This document shows, piece by piece, positions 1-7,705 of a stretch of 51,875 nucleotides of DNA. Position numbers and translations under genes: made by a program. Source of the stretch: Lachnospiraceae bacterium (lineage in GTDB: Bacteria; Bacillota; Clostridia; Lachnospirales; Lachnospiraceae); contig JAUNIR010000008.1 of assembly GCA_030523345.1 (NCBI GenBank), forward strand, positions 1-51,875, in the 5' to 3' direction. The notes under the pieces are model-generated. The model had not been told where the DNA came from and ran no database searches. It saw only the letters and a list, made by a program, of their open reading frames with translations. The first letter of the stretch is position 1, and every line of letters starts with the position of its first letter.

Positions 1-185
1 TATCCAAGTTCTTTTACTCCGTCGATATTAAAAAAGCCCATTTTCTTAAGATTGTCTGCTTTAAAATATTTACTTGAAATACAACTCTTTAAAGTATTAG
101 TTCCTACATCACCAAACTTATCTGCATCTGGTTCAGCTCCTATTCCGAAGCTGTCCATTACTATCATTATTACTCTCTTACTCAT
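1..185 (-). CDS. deoB: Phosphopentomutase, N-terminal part (runs off the window)
   Basis: The translation opens with MSKRVIMIVMDSFGIGAEPD and continues DADKFGDVGTNTL. This is the metal-binding N-terminus of phosphopentomutase (alkaline phosphatase superfamily), where the Asp of MDSFG is a metal ligand. The enzyme interconverts ribose-1- and ribose-5-phosphate, or the deoxy forms, in nucleoside salvage. Only about 61 codons are present; the rest lies left of position 1. The start codon is 2 bp downstream of the stop of the upstream membrane-protein gene, so the two are probably co-transcribed and translationally coupled. Identity is confident from the N-terminal motif; nothing can be said about the catalytic core. 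Confidence 0.88.
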   Translation of the reverse strand, partial: MSKRVIMIVMDSFGIGAEPDADKFGDVGTNTLKSCISSKYFKADNLKKMGFFNIDGVKELG

Positions 186-187
186 AG

Positions 188-574
188 TTATTCTTCCTCT
201 GTTTCTTCTACAACTAGTTCTGGTTCATCTTCTGTTCCAGAGATTGCTCCTACTATTGCTTCATCTTCATCTGCTACGCCTGAAGGTCTGTCTCCCAAAT
301 CAAGCTTACCTCCAACATATCTGCCGATAACAAGGTTTCGTAATGAAGCATACATAAAAATAAAACCAAAAATGAGAAAAACTATAGCAGCCACAATAAG
401 GGCTATCTGCATTTTTTGCGACTCTGGATTTACAATCCCATCACGTATTCCGTATGTAATGTAATATAGATATCCACCAACTAAAGTTCTGCATGTAAGT
501 AAAAGCTGTGTTGGTAATTTGTCTGAATACGCTGGTGTTCTATCTCCTACAAAAAAGGCTTTTATTCTCTCCAT
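188..574 (-). CDS. Small membrane protein of unknown function
   Basis: This is a 128-residue protein that I do not recognise. It has one clear hydrophobic helix (about residues 57-80, IALIVAAIVFLIFGFIFMYA) and a weaker hydrophobic stretch near residues 23-40 that may be a second membrane segment. The C-terminal 35 residues are very acidic (ends VVEETEEE) and probably cytoplasmic. A GAGGA ribosome-binding site precedes the ATG. A TATAAT-like -10 box at 633-638 lies upstream. It directly precedes deoB with a 2-bp gap, so it may be the first gene of the deoB transcript. No function is assigned. Confidence 0.7.
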   Translation of the reverse strand: MERIKAFFVGDRTPAYSDKLPTQLLLTCRTLVGGYLYYITYGIRDGIVNPESQKMQIALIVAAIVFLIFGFIFMYASLRNLVIGRYVGGKLDLGDRPSGVADEDEAIVGAISGTEDEPELVVEETEEE

Positions 575-632
575 ATATATAATTCCTCACATAATTATTT
601 TTGTGCACATTTTTAGGCAGTATAACTCATTT

Positions 633-638
633 ATTATA
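633..638 (-). promoter_or_regulatory. Likely -10 box for the small membrane protein / deoB transcript
   Basis: On the minus strand this reads TATAAT. It lies about 58 nt upstream of the start codon at 574 and downstream of the pnp terminator. No good TTGACA-like -35 is seen; TGTAAT at 17 nt spacing is the best available. It is plausible but weaker than the other promoters reported here. Confidence 0.4.
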
Positions 639-673
639 GCATCAATCCACTTTATATTACAGTGTTTATAATC

Positions 674-703
674 AAAAAAACACCTCGAAATTAGTTCGAG
701 GTG
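674..703 (-). terminator. Rho-independent terminator after pnp
   Basis: A perfect 9-bp stem (CACCTCGAA / TTCGAGGTG) with a 5-nt loop is followed on the minus strand by seven T residues. It lies about 40 nt after the pnp stop codon and ends the rpsO-pnp transcript. Confidence 0.93.
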
Positions 704-742
704 CCTCTGATTTATTATGTGTATTTGATTATAAAAAATCAA

Positions 743-2827
743 TTACTGTGCATCCTTAATTGAGAATGACATTCTTCCCATCTTGTCCTTGCCCATGCAC
801 TTAACCTTAACAACATCACCAAGTGTAAGAACATCTTCAACATGGTTGATTCTCTCTTTAGCAATCTTAGAAATGTGAACCATTCCTTCCTTACCAGGAG
901 CAAACTCTACGAACGCACCGAATTCCTTAATAGATACAACCTTACCTGTGTAAAGCTTACCCTCTTCGAATTCATTAACAATAATCTCGATAATCTTCTG
1001 AGACTGGTTCATCTTCTCTTCGTTAATACCGCAGATAGATACCATACCTTCCTCAGTAATATCAATCTTAACTTCGTACTCTTCCTGGATAGCCTTGATA
1101 ACCTTACCCTGCTTACCAATTACATCACCAATCTTCTCTGGATCAATCTGGATTGATGTAATCTTAGGAGCGTATGCATTTACAGTCTCTCTAGGCTGTG
1201 CTATAGCTGGTTTCATACATGTATCCATGATGAACATTCTAGCTTCACGACATCTTGCGATAGCACCCTCAACGATAGGACGTGTAAGACCATGAATCTT
1301 AATATCCATCTGAATAGCTGTAATACCATCTGTTGTACCTGTTACCTTGAAGTCCATGTCGCCGAAGAAATCTTCAAGACCCTGGATATCTGTAAGAAGT
1401 ACGAACTCGTCATCTGTATCACCTGTAACAAGACCACAGCTGATTCCAGCTACCATCTTCTTAATAGGAACACCAGCAGCCATAAGTGACATACATGATG
1501 CACATGTAGATGCCATAGATGTTGAACCATTTGACTCAAATGTCTCTGATACGCAACGGATAGCGTATGGGAATTCCTCTTCTGAAGGAAGTACTGGAAT
1601 AAGTGCTCTCTCTGCAAGTGCGCCATGTCCGATTTCACGTCTTCCTGGTCCTCTTGAAGGCTTTGTCTCACCTACTGAGTATGAAGGGAAGTTATAGTGA
1701 TGAATGTATCTCTTAACTACTTCATTTGAATCAAGACCATCTACCTTCTGTGCCTCTGATAAAGGAGCAAGTGTTGTAATATCACAAATCTGTGTCTGAC
1801 CACGTGTGAACATAGCAGAACCATGTACTCTAGGAATAATATCAACTTCAGCAGCAAGTGGTCTGATCTGTGTAATTTCTCTTCCGTCAGGACGCTTGTG
1901 ATCAACAAGAATCATCTTACGTACTGTCTTCTTCTCATACTGGTAAATAGCCTCACCTAAAATTGCAAGCCATTCTTCGTTATCAGCAAATGCCTCTTCA
2001 AGCTTAGCTGTAATATTCTTAATATTCTCTTCACGAGTCTGCTTATCATCTGTAAATACAGCTGTTTCCATCTCTGCTGGAGGAACGATTTCCTTAATCT
2101 TAGCAAACATTTCCTCTGGAATTGCACAGCTTGTGTATTCCATCTTCTGCTTACCAACCTCAGCTACCATCTTGTTGATGAAAGCAATGATTTCCTGGTT
2201 GATTTCATGAGCCTTGTAGATAGCTTCAATCATCTTAGCTTCAGGAATTTCATTAGCACCAGCCTCGATCATGATAACCTTCTCTGCTGTAGATGCAACT
2301 GTAAGGTTAAGATCTGAATTCTTCCACTGTGCCTGTGATGGGTTAACAATGAATTCACCGTCCTGCATACCAATCTGAGTTGTTGCACAAGGACCATCAA
2401 ATGGAATATCTGAAATTGATGTTGCGATTGCTGAACCAAGCATAGCTACGAGCTCAGGTCTGCACTCTGGATCAACTGAAAGTACAAGGTTATTAAGTGT
2501 ACAATCATTTCTGAAATCCTTAGGGAAAAGAGGTCTCATAGGTCTGTCGATAACTCTTGCTGTAAGAACTGAGTTTTCTGAAGCCTTACCCTCTCTCTTA
2601 TTAAATCCTCCTGGGATCTTACCTACTGCGTACATCTTCTCTTCAAACTCTACTGAAAGAGGGAAGAAATCAATACCATCTCTTGGCTTGTCTGAAGCTG
2701 TTGCTGTACAAAGAACTGTTGTGTCACCATAGTGCATTAAAGCTGCGCCATTTGCCTGCTTAGCAACACGTCCTACATCTACTGTAAGTGTACGTCCACC
2801 AAGCTCCATTGAATAACTTTTGAACAT
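743..2827 (-). CDS. pnp: Polyribonucleotide nucleotidyltransferase (PNPase)
   Basis: This 694-residue protein has the full PNPase architecture: two RNase PH-like domains, an alpha-helical linker, a KH domain (about residues 555-615, with the GKQGK loop) and a C-terminal S1 domain (about 622-694, opening GKLYTGKVVSIKEFGAFVEF). PNPase degrades RNA 3' to 5' by phosphorolysis and is a core part of mRNA turnover. The length is normal for Firmicutes. The gene follows rpsO in the conserved order. Its leader contains a long stem-loop (2855-2944) and it ends at a strong terminator. In E. coli PNPase represses its own mRNA through a processed leader hairpin; a similar mechanism here is inference. Confidence 0.98.
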   Translation of the reverse strand: MFKSYSMELGGRTLTVDVGRVAKQANGAALMHYGDTTVLCTATASDKPRDGIDFFPLSVEFEEKMYAVGKIPGGFNKREGKASENSVLTARVIDRPMRPLFPKDFRNDCTLNNLVLSVDPECRPELVAMLGSAIATSISDIPFDGPCATTQIGMQDGEFIVNPSQAQWKNSDLNLTVASTAEKVIMIEAGANEIPEAKMIEAIYKAHEINQEIIAFINKMVAEVGKQKMEYTSCAIPEEMFAKIKEIVPPAEMETAVFTDDKQTREENIKNITAKLEEAFADNEEWLAILGEAIYQYEKKTVRKMILVDHKRPDGREITQIRPLAAEVDIIPRVHGSAMFTRGQTQICDITTLAPLSEAQKVDGLDSNEVVKRYIHHYNFPSYSVGETKPSRGPGRREIGHGALAERALIPVLPSEEEFPYAIRCVSETFESNGSTSMASTCASCMSLMAAGVPIKKMVAGISCGLVTGDTDDEFVLLTDIQGLEDFFGDMDFKVTGTTDGITAIQMDIKIHGLTRPIVEGAIARCREARMFIMDTCMKPAIAQPRETVNAYAPKITSIQIDPEKIGDVIGKQGKVIKAIQEEYEVKIDITEEGMVSICGINEEKMNQSQKIIEIIVNEFEEGKLYTGKVVSIKEFGAFVEFAPGKEGMVHISKIAKERINHVEDVLTLGDVVKVKCMGKDKMGRMSFSIKDAQ

Positions 2828-2854
2828 ATTTTTCTCCTTTCAATATTAAATATA

Positions 2855-2944
2855 TTTAGTGGAGATGTTCATCCGAAACTACTTTAAAATATGTGAGTTT
2901 CTCTCATATACTTTAAAGTGGTCTCGTGACAATCTCCACTTAAA
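2855..2944 (-). promoter_or_regulatory. Long double stem-loop in the pnp 5' leader
   Basis: An outer stem (AGTGGAGAT at 2858-2866 with ATCTCCACT at 2932-2940) encloses an inner hairpin of about 17 bp (2881-2897 with 2903-2919). The inner hairpin has one mismatch, one wobble and a 5-nt loop. It lies about 30-115 nt upstream of the pnp start in the mRNA and has no T-run, so it is not a terminator. The long near-perfect duplex resembles the RNase III-cleaved pnp leader of E. coli; that function is inferred. Confidence 0.7.
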
Positions 2945-2959
2945 ACCTAAATAAACCTT

Positions 2960-3025
2960 AAATTTTCGAATGGTCACGTTACGCCTTTGTGAATACACAT
3001 GCGTTACGTGACCATTAAAAATTTT
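2960..3025 (-). terminator. Strong GC-rich stem-loop just after rpsO (terminator or processing site)
   Basis: A 16-bp stem pairs AATGGTCACGTTACGC (2969-2984) with GCGTTACGTGACCATT (3001-3016) with a single mismatch. It is extended by AAATTTT/AAAATTT arms and closes a 16-nt loop. It starts about 15 nt after the rpsO stop. The following T content is poor, so it may only partially terminate or may protect the 3' end after processing. Confidence 0.6.
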
Positions 3026-3032
3026 GAAGTGA

Positions 3033-3299
3033 TTACTTTCTAAGACCTAATCTCTCGATAAGTGAACGGTATCTTTCGATATCATTTTTCTTAAGGTATG
3101 CAAGTAATCCACGTCTCTGACCAATCATCTTGTAAAGTCCACGAGCTGAGTGCTTATCCTTTGGGTTAGCCTTAAGATGCTCTGTAAGCTCCTTAATTCT
3201 AGCTGTAAGTACTGCAACCTGTACTTCTGGTGAACCTGTATCTCCCTCTTTGAGAGCATACTCCTTCATAATTTCTGTTTTCTTCTCTTTTGAAATCAT
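3033..3299 (-). CDS. rpsO: 30S ribosomal protein S15
   Basis: The 88-residue product is full length for bS15. It has the expected conserved stretches: [11 protein letters not shown] near residue 20, the LTEHLK helix, [20 protein letters not shown], and a C-terminal [13 protein letters not shown]15 binds the 16S rRNA three-way junction early in 30S assembly. An AGGAG site lies 7 nt before the ATG. It has its own consensus promoter (3419-3447) and a structured leader of about 110 nt, so it probably heads the rpsO-pnp transcript. Identity is certain. Confidence 0.99.
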   Translation of the reverse strand: MISKEKKTEIMKEYALKEGDTGSPEVQVAVLTARIKELTEHLKANPKDKHSARGLYKMIGQRRGLLAYLKKNDIERYRSLIERLGLRK

Positions 3300-3412
3300 A
3301 ATTTTCTCCTTTGCACTGTGTGCTTATTATTTATTCACCAGATACTGCGACTGCGCCAGGAATGCGCCAACCGAAGTATCGGCATATGTCTGAAATTAAT
3401 CAGACCACAACG
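3300..3412 (-). promoter_or_regulatory. Structured rpsO leader, probable S15 autoregulatory element
   Basis: The leader contains a GTCTGA/TCAGAC hairpin, a CCGATACTTCGG hairpin, and a long-range pairing of GATACT with AGTATC that encloses two copies of TGGCGCA. S15 represses its own mRNA in several bacterial phyla through leader structures that mimic its rRNA site. The position and complexity fit that role, but the S15 contact nucleotides were not verified. Confidence 0.55.
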
Positions 3413-3418
3413 CGTATT

Positions 3419-3447
3419 ATTTTACCATACCTCACCTGTTATGTAAA
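3419..3447 (-). promoter_or_regulatory. SigA-type promoter of rpsO
   Basis: On the minus strand a -35 TTTACA (3442-3447) and a -10 TAAAAT (3419-3424) are separated by exactly 17 bp. The predicted start is near 3412, giving a leader of about 110 nt. Confidence 0.75.
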
Positions 3448-3459
3448 GTAATTTAGCAC

Positions 3460-4470
3460 TTATTTAACAGCCTTTCTTAATGGTCTCCACTTAATTTCTT
3501 CTTTTGTATCACCATTAATTGACTCATTAACTATTTTTTCGAAGTCTTCTTCACTTACCTCTTCAATAACACCGCTCTCGTCGTACAATTCGCATCTTCC
3601 ATCTACCATTCTACCTGCAAATGTATATAATTCCCCATTTGAATCTGGCTTATAATAATATGCTTCATCTCCACCATGCACCCTAGTAGATGTCACAATA
3701 ACAGCGGAGTTTTTATATAACTCAGTTACCATGTCAGTTCCTATAATGTCATATATCTTACCATCAATAAACTGTAATACATGTTCAAATCCAACTTCTG
3801 CAGGAGCATTTTCAGTTCTTACTAATAAAATTGGTAAAGTATTATCTTTAAGTTCTACGTATGCAGCCTTCATCTCATCTAAATCAGCCCCTTCTGCTGC
3901 ATACTCAACTGTACTTTTCTCACTATAAAAATTAATGGTATCTGATGTAATAAGATAATAGAAAGAATCTGCAGCCTCTCTATTGTTTACTTTTCTTGTT
4001 CCGTCTAAATTATATGTCATTTCATCTTCTACATCTTCAGAAAGCGTATCTCCCGAATATGTGTATTCGAGCTCTACACCATCCGTATTTAGAAGAAGGG
4101 TTTTATCGGAAGTCATTTCGTATGTATACTTTTGTCCCCCTTCATCTGTAATGTTACCATCAGAATACGTAAATGGAACGTCATCCTGGCTAATAATAAA
4201 GCCCTTGTCATCATTCATAAAGTATATATAGTTCTTGAATGTTTCAATTCCATCTGCGAACTCTTCTTCATATTCTCGTACATATACACCTTTTTTAAAT
4301 TCGTATTTCTTTTCTTCCGGTTCTACTTTTGCCTCTACCTTCTTAGGTTCTTCAACAGTATCAACTTTCTCTACAGGCTGTGCCTGTTGTTCTGCCTGTT
4401 TCTTACATCCCGTAAACATCATAGAAATGCAAGAAGCAATAATTAATAAATTTAAAATGTGCTTTTTCAT
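3460..4470 (-). CDS. Lipoprotein of unknown function
   Basis: This 336-residue protein has a lipoprotein signal: a Lys start, a hydrophobic core and the lipobox MFTGC, with Cys at about residue 22 as the lipidated residue. A Glu/Lys/Val-rich linker follows (about 30-65), then a mixed region with repeated short beta-strand-like pieces. I do not recognise a domain. Its ATG overlaps the ribF stop as ATGA, so translation is coupled to ribF. A cell-surface lipoprotein inserted between ribF and rpsO interrupts an otherwise conserved translation-gene order; functional links to those genes are not implied. Confidence 0.85.
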   Translation of the reverse strand: MKKHILNLLIIASCISMMFTGCKKQAEQQAQPVEKVDTVEEPKKVEAKVEPEEKKYEFKKGVYVREYEEEFADGIETFKNYIYFMNDDKGFIISQDDVPFTYSDGNITDEGGQKYTYEMTSDKTLLLNTDGVELEYTYSGDTLSEDVEDEMTYNLDGTRKVNNREAADSFYYLITSDTINFYSEKSTVEYAAEGADLDEMKAAYVELKDNTLPILLVRTENAPAEVGFEHVLQFIDGKIYDIIGTDMVTELYKNSAVIVTSTRVHGGDEAYYYKPDSNGELYTFAGRMVDGRCELYDESGVIEEVSEEDFEKIVNESINGDTKEEIKWRPLRKAVK

Positions 4471-5390
4471 TTAAAATATTCCTTTCCACTATATATATCT
4501 GTATCGATCTGTTGCTTTAATTCTTCTACTGAAGAAAATTTAACTTCTCTTCTGTGAAACTTAAGTAATTTTACAGTAATTTGTTCTCCATATATATCGG
4601 AATCAAAATCTAATATATTAGTCTCCGCGAAAACCGTATTATCATCCGTAACAGTAGGTTTTGTGCCTATATTTGTAATACCATTGTAATGTTTGCCATT
4701 CACAGAAACCTCTGTAAAATATACTCCAAACGGTGGCATTAACTTATCTTCGGAAACAATAAGATTTACCGTAGGAAATCCCATTTCCCTTCCAAGTCTT
4801 CTACCATGAGCAACAATACCAGAAACAGCATATGGAACACCTATTAGCTTACTAGCTTTCTCCATATCCCCCTCTGATACGACACTTCTTATAAGAGATG
4901 AACTAACCTCTTCCCCATCAATAGTAATCTTTTTAATAATTTCTAATTTGTAACGTTCTTTATCTTTTATTTTTGACATACTACGTAAAAGTTCTGCATT
5001 TCCTCTTCCCATATGTCCAAAAGATATATCATCCCCAGCTACAATATATTTCATTCGCATTTGTTTACATAATATATTTGTTATGTAATCTTCTGGTGAG
5101 ATAGATGCAGACTCTTCAGTAAGCGGATAAATAACAAGATTTTCAACTCCCAAATGCTCGAAAATTCTTATTTTCTCCTCCATAGTAGTCAATGACGAAA
5201 GTTTTCTACCTGAGAAAAGTTCCTGCGGAGATTTATCAAATGTAAAAACAGTAGGACTAAGTCCTTCGTCTTTCCTAAAAAGTACTCTATCAAGAAGTTC
5301 TCTGTGACCTCTGTGAATACCATCAAACTTACCTATTGTAACTGCCGTATCCTTATTCAGCTGGAATTTTGTATCTCTAATTATTTCCAT
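4467..5390 (-). CDS. ribF: Bifunctional riboflavin kinase / FAD synthetase
   Basis: The N-terminal half is an FAD synthetase domain of the nucleotidyltransferase fold, with the signature GKFDGIHRGHREL near residues 22-34 (the HRGH motif binds ATP). The C-terminal half (about 185-305) is a flavokinase domain with GREMGFPTVNL and ITNIGTKPTV. It converts riboflavin to FMN and then FAD. The 307 residues match the family. The gene lies 8 bp after truB and overlaps the downstream lipoprotein by 4 bp (ATGA). truB-ribF is a common Firmicute pairing. Confidence 0.96.
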   Translation of the reverse strand: MEIIRDTKFQLNKDTAVTIGKFDGIHRGHRELLDRVLFRKDEGLSPTVFTFDKSPQELFSGRKLSSLTTMEEKIRIFEHLGVENLVIYPLTEESASISPEDYITNILCKQMRMKYIVAGDDISFGHMGRGNAELLRSMSKIKDKERYKLEIIKKITIDGEEVSSSLIRSVVSEGDMEKASKLIGVPYAVSGIVAHGRRLGREMGFPTVNLIVSEDKLMPPFGVYFTEVSVNGKHYNGITNIGTKPTVTDDNTVFAETNILDFDSDIYGEQITVKLLKFHRREVKFSSVEELKQQIDTDIYSGKEYFK

Positions 5391-5398
5391 CTTTAATT

Positions 5399-6289
5399 TT
5401 ATAAAAACATTTTAAATGGTTTGTATTTTCTTTCCGACTTAACATATGTATAAATCCCAACAAATATACCTGTCGAGTCATATACAAGAGCATTACCGTC
5501 TATAACCGTATTTTCAATAGTATCCTTTGCCAGAAAAATATTACCATTATGAACTATTTTATCGTTCTCTTCCCTCATATGAAGACTAGGATAATCAAAC
5601 AGTTCATCAACCTTCTTTATAATATCATCAAGCTGACCATCGTCTCTAATTTTTTCAACCTCGGAAAGTTTTAATGCTGTATCTAAAGAAAAAGAACCTG
5701 CCCTGGTTCTAAGAAGTGATTCCATACATCCACCACATCCAAGCTTATTACCTATATCCTCGCATATCGTACGTATATATGTCCCCTTAGACACCGAAAG
5801 CTTCATAGTTATACGAGGAAGAGATATATCCGTAATATCTATCTTATCAATATCAACTCTTCTTGGTTGTCTTACTACCTCTTTGCCTTCCCTTGCAAGC
5901 TCATATAGTTTTTTACCATTAACTTTTAGCGCGGAATACATTGGAGGGATTTGATCATACCCTGGGATAAAACTATTAATAGTTTCTTTAACTATTTCAT
6001 CGGATAAACTTTTATAGCTATCGTTTTCAGATAATATCTTCCCAGATACATCCTGAGTGTCTGTTGTTTTTCCTAAAAGTAAAACTGTCTCATATTCCTT
6101 AGTTCTATCTGTAAGAATGTCAAATAATTTGGTGGCATTTCCCACACAAATAGGAAGAACTCCCTCCGCATCCGGGTCGAGAGTTCCTGTGTGTCCAATT
6201 TTTTTCTGTTTTAAAATACCGCGAAGCTTAGCCACAACATCCTGACTAGTATATCCTCGCTCTTTATATATATTAATTACGCCGTTCAT
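5399..6289 (-). CDS. truB: tRNA pseudouridine(55) synthase
   Basis: This protein makes pseudouridine 55 in the T loop of tRNAs. The catalytic motif GHTGTLDPDAEGVLPICVG is intact, with the nucleophilic Asp in LDPDA near residue 40; the KxKK-type substrate region and KGTYIRTICEDIG follow. The 296 residues are normal for bacterial TruB with its C-terminal PUA-like region. It is 26 bp after the SleB-family gene and 8 bp before ribF, with no terminator between, so these genes are probably read together. Confidence 0.97.
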   Translation of the reverse strand: MNGVINIYKERGYTSQDVVAKLRGILKQKKIGHTGTLDPDAEGVLPICVGNATKLFDILTDRTKEYETVLLLGKTTDTQDVSGKILSENDSYKSLSDEIVKETINSFIPGYDQIPPMYSALKVNGKKLYELAREGKEVVRQPRRVDIDKIDITDISLPRITMKLSVSKGTYIRTICEDIGNKLGCGGCMESLLRTRAGSFSLDTALKLSEVEKIRDDGQLDDIIKKVDELFDYPSLHMREENDKIVHNGNIFLAKDTIENTVIDGNALVYDSTGIFVGIYTYVKSERKYKPFKMFL

Positions 6290-6315
6290 AATCTATTAAT
6301 CTGGCTATAACTTAA

Positions 6316-7515
6316 TTATTTTCCTTCACGCGCCTTTGCAGCATCTACAGCAGCCTGTGTAGCTCTAGCTACTTCTTCATTATATCTAGCAATTCTTTCA
6401 ACCTGCATCTGGTCAAGAATCACTGCCTGTTCCTGAGCCTTTTGATTGGCTTTCATCTGTTCCTCTACTTCTCTTGCTTTACGTTCAACTTCCGCCTTTT
6501 CATCCAGTATGGCACGTCTTCTTGCAATTGCGACAGGATCATTCTCATCAAAGTTTTCAAGTTCCTCTTCGACAGCAGTCTTTTCTGCAGTCTGTGTCTC
6601 TTCCTTTTCTACAACGACAACCATAGGATTTGCCTGTGCCATCAATACAGCACTGTCAACAGACAACTGTTCTTCACTATCAGCGATGTCATCACCATTA
6701 GTTACGCTCTGATTACTAACGACAACCTCTTTTGACTGCGGATTTTCATTAACCGTCTCATCAACCTTTACTTCACTAACCGCAACTGTCTCCGGATTCT
6801 GTACTGGAACTACAGTTTCTGTTTTTTCTGCATTTTCTGCTGATTCTTCACTAGCTAATGATTTCTTATTTTTGCCAAATCCAGGAATTTCAATTGCCGT
6901 TGGAATCAAATCAAATAAAGATGACTTTTTTTCTGCCACTTCAGCCACCGGCTTAGCATCCTGCGAGTAAAATGCATGTTCACCAATGTGAGTATAATAT
7001 TCCTTACTTCCCCAGTTCTTTTCTATATTAGCTGCTATATTACTAGTAATCTTAGGATTTCTAAAATACAAAACATCAGAATCCTTTAATACTCTTAATG
7101 AGCCATTTAACACATTAAACGCAATCCTAATCTCTTGCTCCGTAGGATTGATGTTTCTAAGTCTTCTGCTACTAGTAAACTGTCCCGATTGAAATACAAC
7201 ATCTTTAACATTATTCGGGAACATTGTAGAAACAACTCGGTTAACTACTACTTCCGCAATAGCAACTTTACCATTATACGCCTGATTGTGTGCTTCATGA
7301 TGAACAAGCTGCGCAACCAAATAAACCTCCTCATCCGAGTAGGAATTGAATGCATTATTTACAGCTGTTGATTTTACATTTCGAATTGAATCGTGAATTG
7401 ACTGCTCATCTGATGTCTGAACATTGTCTGAAGTGGTAGTATCTGCAAAACAAGTCGTACACATGGCTGTAGTGCAAAATAATACCGCAAGCAGTATCCT
7501 CATAAATCTCCTCAT
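6316..7515 (-). CDS. Secreted SleB-family cell wall hydrolase with coiled-coil tail
   Basis: The start at 7515 is chosen because AGAGGAG lies 5 nt upstream and the product then begins with a signal peptide (MRRFMRILLAVLF...CFA, cleavage near residue 24). Upstream in-frame codons lack a ribosome-binding site. Residues 60-184 are a SleB/hydrolase_2 domain: VHHEAHNQ carries the probable catalytic Glu74, followed by GKVAIAEVVVNRV and FSSGQF-like FQSGQFTSS. Family members cleave peptidoglycan glycan strands. Residues 200-399 are low-complexity, rich in Glu, Val, Ala and Lys, and end in a predicted coiled coil. It has its own promoter (7557-7585) with a candidate LexA box just upstream. The length is 399 residues. 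Confidence 0.88.
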   Translation of the reverse strand: MRRFMRILLAVLFCTTAMCTTCFADTTTSDNVQTSDEQSIHDSIRNVKSTAVNNAFNSYSDEEVYLVAQLVHHEAHNQAYNGKVAIAEVVVNRVVSTMFPNNVKDVVFQSGQFTSSRRLRNINPTEQEIRIAFNVLNGSLRVLKDSDVLYFRNPKITSNIAANIEKNWGSKEYYTHIGEHAFYSQDAKPVAEVAEKKSSLFDLIPTAIEIPGFGKNKKSLASEESAENAEKTETVVPVQNPETVAVSEVKVDETVNENPQSKEVVVSNQSVTNGDDIADSEEQLSVDSAVLMAQANPMVVVVEKEETQTAEKTAVEEELENFDENDPVAIARRRAILDEKAEVERKAREVEEQMKANQKAQEQAVILDQMQVERIARYNEEVARATQAAVDAAKAREGK

Positions 7516-7556
7516 AATTTCTCCTCTTTTAACTAATCTCTTTCCCCACGGATACG

Positions 7557-7585
7557 ATAATACCATACATTGTGATAAAAAGCAA
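7557..7585 (-). promoter_or_regulatory. SigA-type promoter of the SleB-family gene
   Basis: On the minus strand a -35 TTGCTT (7580-7585) and a -10 TATTAT (7557-7562) are spaced by 17 bp. The predicted transcription start is about 35 nt before the ATG at 7515. A LexA-like palindrome ends 7 bp upstream of the -35. Confidence 0.65.
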
Positions 7586-7592
7586 CGTTTTT

Positions 7593-7606
7593 CGAACGCA
7601 TGTTCG
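7593..7606 (-). promoter_or_regulatory. Candidate LexA (SOS) operator
   Basis: CGAACATGCGTTCG is a palindrome with CGAAC/GTTCG arms and a 4-nt centre. It matches the Gram-positive LexA/DinR box (CGAACRNRYGTTYC) at 13 of 14 positions in both orientations. It lies immediately upstream of the -35 box of the hydrolase gene, where a repressor could block RNA polymerase. Confidence 0.6.
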
Positions 7607-7642
7607 TAGTGTGTACTTAATTTTATACAATCCCACACATAT

Positions 7643-7690
7643 AAAAAAGCACCCTTTTCACTAAAATTTCATGTGAAAAGAGCGCTTTTA
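7643..7690 (-). terminator. Rho-independent terminator ending the rimP-nrnA operon
   Basis: A stem of about 16 bp pairs 7645-7661 with 7673-7689. It contains G-U wobbles that are paired only on the minus strand, which fixes the strand. It is followed by TTTTTT. It lies 15 nt after the nrnA stop. Confidence 0.88.
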
Positions 7691-7705
7691 GTCCTTGATA
7701 TAACT

